Shown here: positions 1 to 7,915 of the stretch, piece after piece
Layout: each line of letters opens with the position of its first letter
How positions within the stretch are numbered: the first letter of the stretch is position 1
NCBI RefSeq assembly: GCF_019303535.1
Contig: NZ_JACCIU010000001.1
Location: 868,001 to 932,000 of the forward strand
Direction of reading: 5' to 3'
DNA length: 64,000 nt
Source of the DNA: Lactobacillus sp. Sy-1
GTDB taxonomy: Bacteria; Bacillota; Bacilli; Lactobacillales; Lactobacillaceae
The notes under the pieces: generated by a model
Databases searched by the model: none
Told to the model about the DNA's origin: nothing
Seen by the model: the letters and a program-made list of their open reading frames with translations, nothing else
Program-made: the position numbers and the translations under genes

Positions 1-2
1 AG

Positions 3-734
3 CCATACCGGGATGAATTAATTATTACTACCAAGGCTGGTTATCACATGTGGCCAGGGGTGTATGGATCATTTTCATCCAAAAAGACGTTGGTAGCAGC
101 TCTAGACCGTAGTTTGAAGCGGATGGGCTTGGACTACGTTGATATTTACTACAGCCACCGTTTTGACCCTAATACTAGTCTTGAAGAAACCGCCGAAGCG
201 TTGGACGGAATCGTTAAATCAGGAAAGGCTTTGTACATCGGAATTTCTAATTATTACAATCAAGAAGAACAGGAAATCATGAAGTACTTTAAGGAATTAC
301 ACACCCCATTTGTGGTTAATCAAATGTCATATAACCTCCTCAACCGTAAAATTGAAGATGATGGGACTATTGATTCATTAGCGAACGCCAATAAGGGACT
401 AGTAGCTTATGGTCCTCTTGCAGAAGGACTATTAACCGATAAGTATTTAGGTGGTATTCCAGAATCCATTCATCTTCACAGTACGAATGACTTTCTGGTC
501 AAGAACGGGACTGATAACGCTGTAAAGCGGATTAACGCTCTAAATGAAATTGCTAAGAATCGGAATCAATCATTAGCACAAATGAGTTTAGCCTGGTTAT
601 TAAATAACCCAAGTGTTACCAGTGTAATTACTGGAGCATCAAAGGTTAATCACTTGGAATCTAATCTTAAAGCACTTGATAACACTGATTTTACTGCTGA
701 TGAATTATCAGCAATTGACAATGTTACTAAGTAG
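3..734 (+). CDS. Aldo/keto reductase, 3' part (YghZ/Gpr-like)
   Basis: This is the C-terminal part of an NADPH-dependent aldo/keto reductase; the reading frame is open to the left edge of the window, so the start and the catalytic Asp/Tyr region lie outside. The visible part begins with the ITTKAGY barrel strand (the family's catalytic Lys strand), followed by LDRSLKRMGLDYVDIYYSHR, which carries the conserved DxYxxH motif. The C-terminal VTSVITGASKVNHLESNL stretch is the cofactor-binding region. The wording is closest to the YghZ / L-glyceraldehyde-3-phosphate reductase subgroup, but the substrate cannot be told from sequence. A Rho-independent terminator follows directly. Confidence 0.85.
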   Translation, partial: PYRDELIITTKAGYHMWPGVYGSFSSKKTLVAALDRSLKRMGLDYVDIYYSHRFDPNTSLEETAEALDGIVKSGKALYIGISNYYNQEEQEIMKYFKELHTPFVVNQMSYNLLNRKIEDDGTIDSLANANKGLVAYGPLAEGLLTDKYLGGIPESIHLHSTNDFLVKNGTDNAVKRINALNEIAKNRNQSLAQMSLAWLLNNPSVTSVITGASKVNHLESNLKALDNTDFTADELSAIDNVTK

Positions 735-756
735 CAATTTAACACTTTAATCACCA

Positions 757-790
757 AAAGGGGTTGGCAATCTGCCAGCTCTTTTTTTTA
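757..790 (+). terminator. Rho-independent terminator after aldo/keto reductase
   Basis: A GC-containing stem (757-769 pairing with 773-785, core TTGGCA/TGCCAG with a G-T pair and an ATC loop) runs into an eight-T tract. It sits 22 bases after the reductase stop. Confidence 0.8.
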
Positions 791-896
791 TAAAAAATTC
801 AGCATTTTACTAATAATTGCGTTATAATTGATAAATGTGTCTATTATATTCATAAAATCGTATAAATATAAGATAGAATTAAGGAGAGATGGTATA

Positions 897-2330
897 ATGC
901 CTAATGGAAGGCGTAAGTTAAGCCTACTGGAGTTAGTGGGACTAGTAATCGGTGCAATCATTGGTGGTGGTGTTTTTAACATTATGCATGATATTGCAAG
1001 CGGAGCCGGAGCTGGAGCTGTTATTATCGGTTGGATTATCACTGCAGTCGGAATGTTATCATTAGCATTTACCTTTCAAAATTTAACCCGTCGCCGTTCA
1101 GACCTAGATGCAGGGGTGTTTAGCTATGCTGAAGCTGGGTTTGGTAAGTACATGGGATTTAATTCAGCCTGGGGATATTGGCTATCAACGCTGTTAGGGA
1201 CCGTTGGGTATGCCACCTTACTGATGAGTGCAGTTGCGTATTTCTTACCAATATTTGGCAATGGACAAAATATTTGGTCGATTATCGTTGCTTCTGGAGT
1301 ATTGTGGGGATGCCATTTCATGATCCTACACGGGGTTGAATCAGCATCGTTTATTAATGTGATGATTACGATTGCGAAGTTAATCCCGATTTTATTATTC
1401 ATCATTGTAATGATAATTGCATTCCGTTTAAACATTTTCACGACTGATTTTTGGTTTACTAGCAATGGACATTTTGCATTTAGCGATGTTTTAGCCCAGG
1501 TAAAAAGTACGATGCTAGTAACCGTTTGGGTTTTTATTGGAATTGAAGGCGCAGTCGTTTTTTCCGGCCGGGCTAATCACCGTAATGATGTTGGAAAAGC
1601 GACCATATTGGGGCTAAGTATCGTGATTTTAATCTATATGCTCATTACATTGCTGTCTTTCGGAGTTATGAGACAATCGGGACTAGCCAATTTGGGACAA
1701 CCGGCAATGGCGGCATTGTTAGAAAGGGTTGTTGGTAAGTGGGGTGCAGTAATCGTTAACTTAGGATTAATCGTATCCGTTGCTGGAGCATGGTTATCAT
1801 TTACCATGTTTGCTGGACAGCTACCGTATGAAGCCTCAAAAGTGGGGACGTTTCCCAAGTTCTTTAGGCGTGAAAATAAAAATGGGGCGCCTGTCCATTC
1901 ATTAATTGTAACGAATATTGTTGTTCAGTTATTTATGTTTACATTTTTATTTACTAACAGTGCATATAACCTCTTTTACTCAATTGCTAGTTCTGCAATT
2001 TTGATTCCATATGCTTTTTCAGCGTTTTATCAGCTAAAATACTCGCTCCAATCTGATCATAGTAATGCACGGGTTAAAAATATCGTGATTGGTAGCGTAG
2101 CAAGTATCTATACTTGTTGGTTGTTATATGCAGCTGGGGTTCATTTTATTCTATTAACCACAATCTTATTTATGTGCGGAATTCCGGTCTTTTACTACCT
2201 CCAGAAGTACGACAATCATCAGCAGTTTATTTTTAATCGGTATGAGAAATTGATTGCATTGTTAATTTTAATTTTTGGTATCTATGCATTACTAGGAATG
2301 TTTTTAGGATACGATAGTTTTTCATATTAA
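897..2330 (+). CDS. APC-family basic amino acid antiporter (arginine/ornithine type)
   Basis: A 477-residue membrane transporter with about 12 hydrophobic segments. The N-terminal LSLLELVGLVIGAIIGGGVF segment is the first helix of the APC superfamily with its unwound GxIIGGGVF substrate motif. Overall it reads like the basic amino acid/polyamine antiporter group that includes ArcD, so arginine uptake in exchange for ornithine is the likely role; a lysine or histidine exchanger is possible. I start at ATG 897 because AAGGAGAG at 881-888 fits it, although the frame is open back to 828. An ArgR-type regulator begins 13 bases downstream, supporting an arginine link. No arcABC genes lie in the window. 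Confidence 0.8.
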   Translation: MPNGRRKLSLLELVGLVIGAIIGGGVFNIMHDIASGAGAGAVIIGWIITAVGMLSLAFTFQNLTRRRSDLDAGVFSYAEAGFGKYMGFNSAWGYWLSTLLGTVGYATLLMSAVAYFLPIFGNGQNIWSIIVASGVLWGCHFMILHGVESASFINVMITIAKLIPILLFIIVMIIAFRLNIFTTDFWFTSNGHFAFSDVLAQVKSTMLVTVWVFIGIEGAVVFSGRANHRNDVGKATILGLSIVILIYMLITLLSFGVMRQSGLANLGQPAMAALLERVVGKWGAVIVNLGLIVSVAGAWLSFTMFAGQLPYEASKVGTFPKFFRRENKNGAPVHSLIVTNIVVQLFMFTFLFTNSAYNLFYSIASSAILIPYAFSAFYQLKYSLQSDHSNARVKNIVIGSVASIYTCWLLYAAGVHFILLTTILFMCGIPVFYYLQKYDNHQQFIFNRYEKLIALLILIFGIYALLGMFLGYDSFSY

Positions 2331-2343
2331 GGAGTGATTTTGA

Positions 2344-2802
2344 ATGAAAAAAGAAGTTCGTCAAGCGGCGATTGAAAGAATTATTAACCAATTCCCCATT
2401 TCAAAGCAAGAACAGCTAATGCATAAGCTTAAGGAAGCTGGAATTGACGCTACCCAGGCCACAATTTCTAGGGATATTCGTGAAATGAACATTATCAAGC
2501 AACAAGATGGTGATAATTGGCGTTATACAGTCTATAAAAACGATAATCCAAATGAATTAAGTCATCTGTATGAGATGATTAATGATTCTGTGACGTCTGC
2601 TGAACAAATTCAATTTATTAATGTAATCCACACGCTGCCGAATTATGCTAATAACTTAGCAGCCATCATTGATGACCTAAGTTTAACTAGTATTTCTGGG
2701 ACACTTGCGGGCCACGATACCATCGTAATTTTTTCATCTAGTAATGACTATGCTAAAACGGTTAACCAGATGTTTATCGAACATTTAAATCCTGACCTTT
2801 AA
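2344..2802 (+). CDS. argR: ArgR-family arginine repressor
   Basis: A 152-residue regulator of the ArgR/AhrC family, which binds ARG boxes as an arginine-controlled hexamer. The N-terminal winged helix contains ATQATISRDIREM (about residues 36-48), including the Ser-Arg DNA-contacting pair. The C-terminal oligomerisation and arginine-binding domain contains the GTLAGHDTIVIF segment; most members have GTxAGDDT, so His replaces the first Asp of the pair. That Asp region contacts arginine in known members, so ligand response may differ. It is co-directional with the antiporter and probably co-transcribed (AAGGAGTG upstream of ATG). Confidence 0.88.
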   Translation: MKKEVRQAAIERIINQFPISKQEQLMHKLKEAGIDATQATISRDIREMNIIKQQDGDNWRYTVYKNDNPNELSHLYEMINDSVTSAEQIQFINVIHTLPNYANNLAAIIDDLSLTSISGTLAGHDTIVIFSSSNDYAKTVNQMFIEHLNPDL

Positions 2803-2821
2803 GAAAAATTAATCAAAACTA

Positions 2822-2850
2822 TTAACAAACTTATTAATTAGTGTTATATT
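2822..2850 (+). promoter_or_regulatory. Sigma-A promoter for small gene at 2920
   Basis: TTAACA at 2822-2827, a 17-base spacer, and TATATT at 2845-2850 preceded by TG one base upstream (extended -10). It sits about 70 bases before the small gene's ATG. Confidence 0.65.
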
Positions 2851-2919
2851 ACTCTTACGCTTTACATTAAATAACGAACAAAATAATGATAAATTAAATA
2901 ATTGTTAGGAGTGTTTACA

Positions 2920-3135
2920 ATGAGTAATAGATTTGAACTTTTAGTAGAATATAGACAGGCGGCTAAGGAATTAGAGCACCTTAAAAATAGTGAGGCTGCT
3001 AATTCTAGTATCCTAGCAAAGAGTAATAATACTATTACCATTGAGCCAGAATACGGCAGTAAGATGAAAACACTAACTAAGAAATGTAATACCCTAAAGA
3101 TGATTTTAGAAGCAATGGATGCTTCTGAAGACTAA
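2920..3135 (+). CDS. Small hypothetical protein (71 aa)
   Basis: A 71-residue, charged, probably helical soluble protein that I do not recognise. It begins MSNRFELLVEYRQAAKEL, has a low-complexity Asn/Ser middle and ends in a Lys-rich helix. There is no signal peptide or membrane segment. I chose ATG 2920 over the upstream ATG at 2902 because TTAGGAG at 2905-2911 is correctly spaced only for 2920. It has its own extended -10 promoter and ends in a strong bidirectional terminator, so it is a separate transcription unit rather than part of the argR unit. Confidence 0.7.
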   Translation: MSNRFELLVEYRQAAKELEHLKNSEAANSSILAKSNNTITIEPEYGSKMKTLTKKCNTLKMILEAMDASED

Positions 3136-3177
3136 AAAAGATCTGCTGATAATTTATATTATCGACAGATCTTTTTT
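3134..3177. terminator. Bidirectional terminator
   Basis: AAAAAAGATCTG (3134-3145) pairs perfectly with CAGATCTTTTTT (3166-3177), and an inner GATAA/TTATC extends the stem. It serves the small plus-strand gene and the convergent lipid kinase gene. Confidence 0.9.
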
Positions 3178-4129
3178 AGTTGATAAACTTAAACGTTGTT
3201 ATTCCATAATTAGCATTATAAAAATGACCACCTAGTTCTTCATTATCGATATTCCCATATTCAATGGATGGAATACTGATCTTTAAACTGTTGCATTCAA
3301 ACTGATGCACTGATTTTAGGTGGGGGCGCTTACCAATAAACATTAGTAAAATGGCCCAAGTCACTAATAGAATGTTTTTATTTTCCATGATTAGTACTGC
3401 TAACGACGGACTTTTAACGTTCGCATTAGGCATTAACTTCTTATTATTATCGAAATAGGGGGTATTGTAAATACAAACCCACACAACCCTTGCAAATTGG
3501 TCTCTCTTGCCGTTTACAGACATGTATAAGGGAAACTCCTTAATTGCATATAGATTGACTAAGATTCGCCAAAAACGCCTGATTCTTTTAAAATGGTTTT
3601 GAATCCATTTCCAGCGATGTTTAGACTTACTACTAAGTAGATTAGATTCAAATCCAATTCCCATATTGTTTAAAAAGAAATGGTAACGTTTATTAAAATT
3701 ATTTAGATAAAAGCCAATGTTAACATCTAAAACGTTAGATGAACTTAGGGCGTGGTTTAAAGATCGTTGCCAATCTCGATCAATTCCCATTTCAAGGGCA
3801 AAATTATTATTTCTGCCAGTTGGAACTAGGGCAATTGGAAACTCCTCTAGTTGATGATTTTGAAGAATGGCATTTTTTTGACCACTAATAACTTGATTGA
3901 GCGTCCCATCGCCACCAATTACCAACAAAACATTATTGAACTGATGATTATTTGAATAATCCTTAGTATACTGTTCTGTGATTAACCGAGCATGGTTATG
4001 ATATTCAGTTATTCTATATTGATAATTAATTTTTCCAGCATCTAAAGTTTCTTTTATTGATTGCCACTTTTGTTTACTTTTACCGCGGTCGGCAGTTGGA
4101 TTAATAATTATCAGGTATCTGGCTTGCAA
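3176..4129 (-). CDS. Diacylglycerol/lipid kinase family protein
   Basis: A protein of about 317 residues of the DAGK catalytic-domain family (DagK/YegS-like), which phosphorylates diacylglycerol or related lipids at the membrane face. Visible signatures are YLIIINPTADRGKS near the N-terminus, the nucleotide-binding VIGGDGTLNQV motif near residue 75 and VPTGRNNNFALEMGI. The frame reaches a GTG at 4141, but that codon overlaps the GGAG ribosome site (4141-4144). I therefore prefer TTG at 4129, 11 bases from that site. Members of this family recycle diacylglycerol released by lipoteichoic acid synthesis in Firmicutes; that role is inferred here. Confidence 0.82.
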   Translation of the reverse strand: MQARYLIIINPTADRGKSKQKWQSIKETLDAGKINYQYRITEYHNHARLITEQYTKDYSNNHQFNNVLLVIGGDGTLNQVISGQKNAILQNHQLEEFPIALVPTGRNNNFALEMGIDRDWQRSLNHALSSSNVLDVNIGFYLNNFNKRYHFFLNNMGIGFESNLLSSKSKHRWKWIQNHFKRIRRFWRILVNLYAIKEFPLYMSVNGKRDQFARVVWVCIYNTPYFDNNKKLMPNANVKSPSLAVLIMENKNILLVTWAILLMFIGKRPHLKSVHQFECNSLKISIPSIEYGNIDNEELGGHFYNANYGITTFKFIN

Positions 4130-4158
4130 GCGGGGGGACACTCCTTTACTAAGTGATT

Positions 4159-4194
4159 TAAAAAAGCGAATTCAATCTTTGAATTCGCTTTTTC
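4159..4194 (-). terminator. Terminator after rnjA
   Basis: A 15-bp perfect stem (4161-4175 with 4179-4193, three-base loop) built on GCGAATTCAA, flanked by A and T runs so it can work in both directions. It lies just past the rnjA stop on the minus strand and before the lipid kinase ribosome site. Confidence 0.9.
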
Positions 4195-4202
4195 ATTATG
4201 GA

Positions 4203-5885
4203 TTAGTGTTTGTTCATAATTAGCATTGGTAAAATTAATGGGTGACGTTCGGTCTTATTAAATAAGAATCTTTGCAGATCATTAATAATGGCACTCCGAA
4301 TGGTTGCTTCGGTCGCATGCTTATTATGCATCGCTCTACGAATGGTTCTAAATACTAATTTCCGACCTTCATCCAATAGCTTACCAGATTCGCGCATATA
4401 AACAAAACCACGAGATAGCAAGTCTGGACCAGATTGAATTTCTTGTTTATTTAAATTAATGGTAGCAACAACAACAACTAGTCCTTCTTCTGAAAGGATT
4501 TGACGATCATGAAGGACGACATTTCCAATATCGCCAATTCCATTACCGTCAATGTATACATCACCAGCAGTGAAATGTCCAGCAATTCTAGCTGTATCCT
4601 TAGTTAGTGCTAAAACATCCCCATTTGCCATGATGAAACTATTTTTAAGTGGAACTCCACATTGTTCAGCTAATTCAGTATGAATTTTAAGCATTCGATA
4701 CTCACCATGAATCGGCATAAAGAACTTAGGTTTCATCAAACGAAGCATCAACTTTTGTTCTTCTTGGCCCCCATGGCCAGAAGTATGAATGTTATTTACC
4801 TTACCATGAATTACCTTTGCACCAGCTTCTTCAAGTTCATTGATTACCTTATTAACACTAACTGTATTTCCAGGAATTGGATTACTTGAAAATACAACCG
4901 TATCGTTTGGCTGGATGGAGATTTGACGGTGGGTTCCATTGGCGATTCTAGAAAGAGCCGCCATCGGTTCACCCTGTGAACCAGTACATAGAATTAACGT
5001 TTTGTTAGCGGGCAGGGAAGATAAATCAGATGCATCAACAAAAGCGTCGTCTGGAATATCCAAGTAACCTAGTTCCCGACCATTGACAATTGCAGCTTCC
5101 ATACTTCTTCCAAAAACAGCAATCTTACGATTATGAGCTAATGCAGTATCACAAGCAGTCTTGATTCGTGAAATATTAGAAGCGAAGGTAGCAAAAATAA
5201 TGCGTCCTTCAACCGCATCAAAAATGTGGCGAACTGATTTTCCAACCCATCGTTCAGATTTAGTCCATACCGGGCGCTCGGCATTCGTACTATCTGACAT
5301 TAAGCATAGTACGCCTTCTTCACCAAGCCGGGCCATTTCATGAAGACCAGGCGGCTGGTTAGTAACTGGGGTAAGGTCGAACTTATAATCACCAGTTTGG
5401 ACAATTACTCCGGATGGGGTATGAACAGCAATTCCCAGTGTATCTGGAATTGAATGGGTAGTTCTAAAGAACGAGACACTGGTTTTTCTGAACTTCAGTA
5501 CTGAAGTTTCATCAATTCGGTGCATCTCAGCACTTCTTAATAACCCATGTTCTTCTAGTTTATTTTTAATTAAAGCAAGCGCTAGTGGTCCGGCATAAAT
5601 AGGCACATTTAAATCTCTTAACAGGTATGGAACCCCACCAATGTGGTCTTCGTGTCCGTGGGTAATGACTAGGGCTTTGATCTTATCCCGGTTTTCGATT
5701 AAGTAACTATAATCTGGAATAACGTAATCAACCCCCAAAAGGTCATCTTCAGGGAACTTAATTCCGGCATCTATTAAAATAATTTCATCTTGAAATTGGA
5801 TTCCGTAGGTGTTCTTACCAATTTCTCCTAAACCACCAACGCCATAAATAGCTGTTTCGTTATTTTTGACGTTTAGTTTTTTCAT
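4203..5885 (-). CDS. rnjA: Ribonuclease J1
   Basis: A 560-residue beta-CASP metallo-beta-lactamase RNase with 5'-3' exonuclease and endonuclease activity in mRNA decay and rRNA maturation. The metal-binding motif HGHEDHIGG (His76, His78, Asp80, His81) is intact. The later GDYKFD, the DSTNAERP segment and the C-terminal TSGHGGQEE and PIHGEYRM motifs are also present. Length matches the family. The gene starts two bases after rpoY on the same strand, the usual rpoY-rnjA pairing in Firmicutes. A second paralogue with a degenerate motif (rnjB) is at 18959. No SD-to-start ambiguity is seen at ATG 5885. Confidence 0.95.
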   Translation of the reverse strand: MKKLNVKNNETAIYGVGGLGEIGKNTYGIQFQDEIILIDAGIKFPEDDLLGVDYVIPDYSYLIENRDKIKALVITHGHEDHIGGVPYLLRDLNVPIYAGPLALALIKNKLEEHGLLRSAEMHRIDETSVLKFRKTSVSFFRTTHSIPDTLGIAVHTPSGVIVQTGDYKFDLTPVTNQPPGLHEMARLGEEGVLCLMSDSTNAERPVWTKSERWVGKSVRHIFDAVEGRIIFATFASNISRIKTACDTALAHNRKIAVFGRSMEAAIVNGRELGYLDIPDDAFVDASDLSSLPANKTLILCTGSQGEPMAALSRIANGTHRQISIQPNDTVVFSSNPIPGNTVSVNKVINELEEAGAKVIHGKVNNIHTSGHGGQEEQKLMLRLMKPKFFMPIHGEYRMLKIHTELAEQCGVPLKNSFIMANGDVLALTKDTARIAGHFTAGDVYIDGNGIGDIGNVVLHDRQILSEEGLVVVVATINLNKQEIQSGPDLLSRGFVYMRESGKLLDEGRKLVFRTIRRAMHNKHATEATIRSAIINDLQRFLFNKTERHPLILPMLIMNKH

Positions 5886-5887
5886 GA

Positions 5888-6103
5888 TTATTTAAACTCC
5901 GTAATTTCAAAATCTGGGCTCTTCTTTTCGTATTCAAGATGATTACCCTCTAGTGGCTCTACATATTCAATGTTGTAATCTGGAACAGATTCAACCATGG
6001 ATCTAGCTTCAACTTCCGTATTAGCCTCAACGTACATACTCTTAGTAGTTTCTCTTCGTGGAGTACGCTTCATAGAATCTTGATATAACACTTTAAAAAT
6101 CAT
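5888..6103 (-). CDS. rpoY: RNA polymerase epsilon subunit (RpoY, DUF1447)
   Basis: A roughly 71-residue accessory subunit of Firmicutes RNA polymerase. The conserved opening MIFKVLYQ, the PRRE motif and the [17 protein letters not shown] core are all visible. I start at ATG 6103 because family members begin M(I/F)xKVxYQ. A TTG at 6109 is two codons upstream and has the better spacing to AAGGAG (5 versus 11 bases), so the true start is uncertain by two codons. It is translationally adjacent to rnjA (two-base gap), and the two are almost certainly one operon. Confidence 0.9.
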   Translation of the reverse strand: MIFKVLYQDSMKRTPRRETTKSMYVEANTEVEARSMVESVPDYNIEYVEPLEGNHLEYEKKSPDFEITEFK

Positions 6104-6278
6104 ACTCAATTATGCTCCTTTTATAGTTTTATGTAATTCTTTTGTATCGATCGCGTGTAAAATACACTAATTTAATCTAATTCTAGCATATTCAAAATAA
6201 TAAGTATAGTATAGCTACATATAATTGAATGCATGTTAAAATAAATTAATTAATTGATTTGAAAGGGATGAGAGTTGA

Positions 6279-6737
6279 TTGTTTTGGGAAGCTTTTTTAG
6301 GAATCATTATTGCAATTATTATTTATAATTTAATTCACCGCATTTTTGTTGTTAACCCTACTAAGAAAACCCAGCTGGCTTCAGAGCAACATTGTCAGGC
6401 CATTTTAAATTCATTTTTAAAGAAACTCCCAGCTGATGGTTATAATTTAAAAATTGTTAATTCCAAAGTGCTTTCTGATGTTTGGGGACGGGGGATTCAA
6501 GTATTTGAATATCGATTAGCGATTGATGATCAGAATCCAGCTAATAAATTGAACTATTTAAAGGAACATTTGAACCAGCTATTTAATGAAAGAAATCAAA
6601 ATCCAGCCGTTGATGATAACCAAATCAAAATCACAGACTTATGGCGCTATCGGCGTTCAGTACACATTGAGATGGCGTACCTTGCCAATCAGTCCACTGA
6701 AGAATACATTAATGACATTGAACGATTGACTGAGTAA
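6279..6737 (+). CDS. Hypothetical membrane-anchored protein (152 aa)
   Basis: A 152-residue protein I do not recognise. It starts with one hydrophobic helix (about residues 5-22, FLGIIIAIIIYNLIHRIFVV), then a basic stretch and a soluble alpha/beta domain. This suggests a single-pass membrane protein with a cytoplasmic C-terminal domain. The start is TTG 6279 with a weak upstream AAAGGG/GAGAG region. It stands alone between the divergent rpoY-rnjA unit and the convergent def gene, and shares the hairpin at 6754-6780 as its 3' boundary. Confidence 0.6.
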   Translation: MFWEAFLGIIIAIIIYNLIHRIFVVNPTKKTQLASEQHCQAILNSFLKKLPADGYNLKIVNSKVLSDVWGRGIQVFEYRLAIDDQNPANKLNYLKEHLNQLFNERNQNPAVDDNQIKITDLWRYRRSVHIEMAYLANQSTEEYINDIERLTE

Positions 6738-6753
6738 TACCGCTGCTGCCAAA

Positions 6754-6780
6754 TAAAAAAGACGCAGCAACGCAGCGTCT
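6754..6780 (-). terminator. Terminator after def
   Basis: AGACGC (6760-6765) pairs with GCGTCT (6775-6780), with further pairing inside the loop. On the minus strand it runs into a T tract (complement of 6755-6760), as expected for termination of def. Confidence 0.75.
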
Positions 6781-6786
6781 AAAATA

Positions 6787-7347
6787 TTAGCCAATGAAGA
6801 TTTCATCTTCTGACCGGGAAAATGGATCCTTACTATCGATATGATCGTAAAATAAGGTCCCGTGGAGGTGGTCAATCTCGTGTTGACAAACAATTGCAGG
6901 ATAGTTCTTAAGTCTTACTTGGTGTTCCTCACCATTTACATCTTGGTATTTGAGTGTAATTCTAGCTGAACGAGGAACGTACCCGGGAACGTCTTTATCA
7001 ACTGATAAGCAGCCTTCTCCTTCAGTTAATGCACATCTTTGGACGGCGTTAGAAACAATCACTGGATTAATGATAACGTCCTTAAAAATGGGGTTATCAG
7101 GATCCTCTTCGTTAGGAACCAACACAGATGCCATCATTTCACTGACTCCAACCTGTGGTGCGGCTAAGCCGACTCCGGCCCGCAGATGGTATTTTTTACA
7201 GAGTTCTTCGTTTTGGCTCACTTCTAGGTATTCCATTAAGTCTTTGGCTAACTGCTTATCCTTATCGCTTAAGGGAAAACTAACCTTTTGAGCCTGCTTT
7301 CTTAGGACGGGATCACCGTCTCTTACAATGTCCTTCATTAAAAACAA
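6787..7347 (-). CDS. def: Peptide deformylase
   Basis: A deformylase of about 186 residues that removes the formyl group from nascent chains at the ribosome. All three metal-site motifs are present: GVGLAAPQ, EGCLSV (metal Cys) and QHEIDH (two metal His and the catalytic Glu). The insertion between motifs 1 and 2 (NEEDPDNPIFKDVIINP) marks the Gram-positive type 2 class. The frame opens at ATG 7353, but GGAGGG lies one base from it; TTG 7347, six bases downstream of GGAGGG, is the better start, with ATG 7338 a third option. It is monocistronic and convergent with the 6279 gene. Confidence 0.93.
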   Translation of the reverse strand: MFLMKDIVRDGDPVLRKQAQKVSFPLSDKDKQLAKDLMEYLEVSQNEELCKKYHLRAGVGLAAPQVGVSEMMASVLVPNEEDPDNPIFKDVIINPVIVSNAVQRCALTEGEGCLSVDKDVPGYVPRSARITLKYQDVNGEEHQVRLKNYPAIVCQHEIDHLHGTLFYDHIDSKDPFSRSEDEIFIG

Positions 7348-7428
7348 TATCATCCCTCCAAATTCTTTACATCTAATTTTAGCACAATTTTGTTTTTAGT
7401 AATATAAAAATAAGGAGTTAGTAAACTA

Positions 7429-7713
7429 ATGAAACCTAACTATCAATATCCACTATTTGAAGACTGGAACCGAGATGAATTAACTCGGGTGTTTAAACTA
7501 TATCAATTGGTAGAAGATGCCTATGAATTAAATCAGGGGGCCAATCGACAAGCCGTGATTGATGCATACGTTGATTTTCAAAAAATTGTTCCTGCTAAGG
7601 GCGAACAACGAACAATTGAACGAGAATTTGAGCATAATTCTGGGTATAATATTTTTAAATGTTTAAAGGCCGCCCGCGCATCAAACAAAAAAATGTTTAA
7701 AATGAGTGACTAG
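7429..7713 (+). CDS. UPF0223 family protein (YktA-like)
   Basis: A 94-residue soluble helical protein of the UPF0223 family, recognised from YPLFEDWNRDEL at the N-terminus, the central VDFQKIVPAKGEQRTIEREFE and the SGYNIFKCLKAAR end. The function of the family is unknown. It has AAGGAGT upstream and faces away from def, which begins 75 bases away on the other strand. A short weak hairpin (CTAGTC/GACTAG) overlaps the stop codon and may end the transcript. Confidence 0.8.
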   Translation: MKPNYQYPLFEDWNRDELTRVFKLYQLVEDAYELNQGANRQAVIDAYVDFQKIVPAKGEQRTIEREFEHNSGYNIFKCLKAARASNKKMFKMSD

Positions 7714-7915
7714 TCTTTGACTAGTTTATGATTTTAAGTTACTATAAATAATGATAATTTAAGATAATGCTATTACGCTGTGACGAAGTTTGTTGCAGCT
7801 TTTGTTATGGACCTCCAATCGCTTATTAAAAAGTGACCGGTTAATTCTTACAAAAATAGGATTACGTATATCTTGTATAATACTAATTTTGATTAGTGTG
7901 AAGGGAAGGAATAAC

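Noticed and set aside
837-856. ARG box before the antiporter gene
   Set aside because: Only one half (ATTCATA-like, around 848-854) resembles the operator; the other half does not match, so I do not call it.
7790-7915. N-terminal extension of typA by 42 residues
   Set aside because: The extension does not resemble TypA; the ribosome site at 7901-7910 points to TTG 7916.
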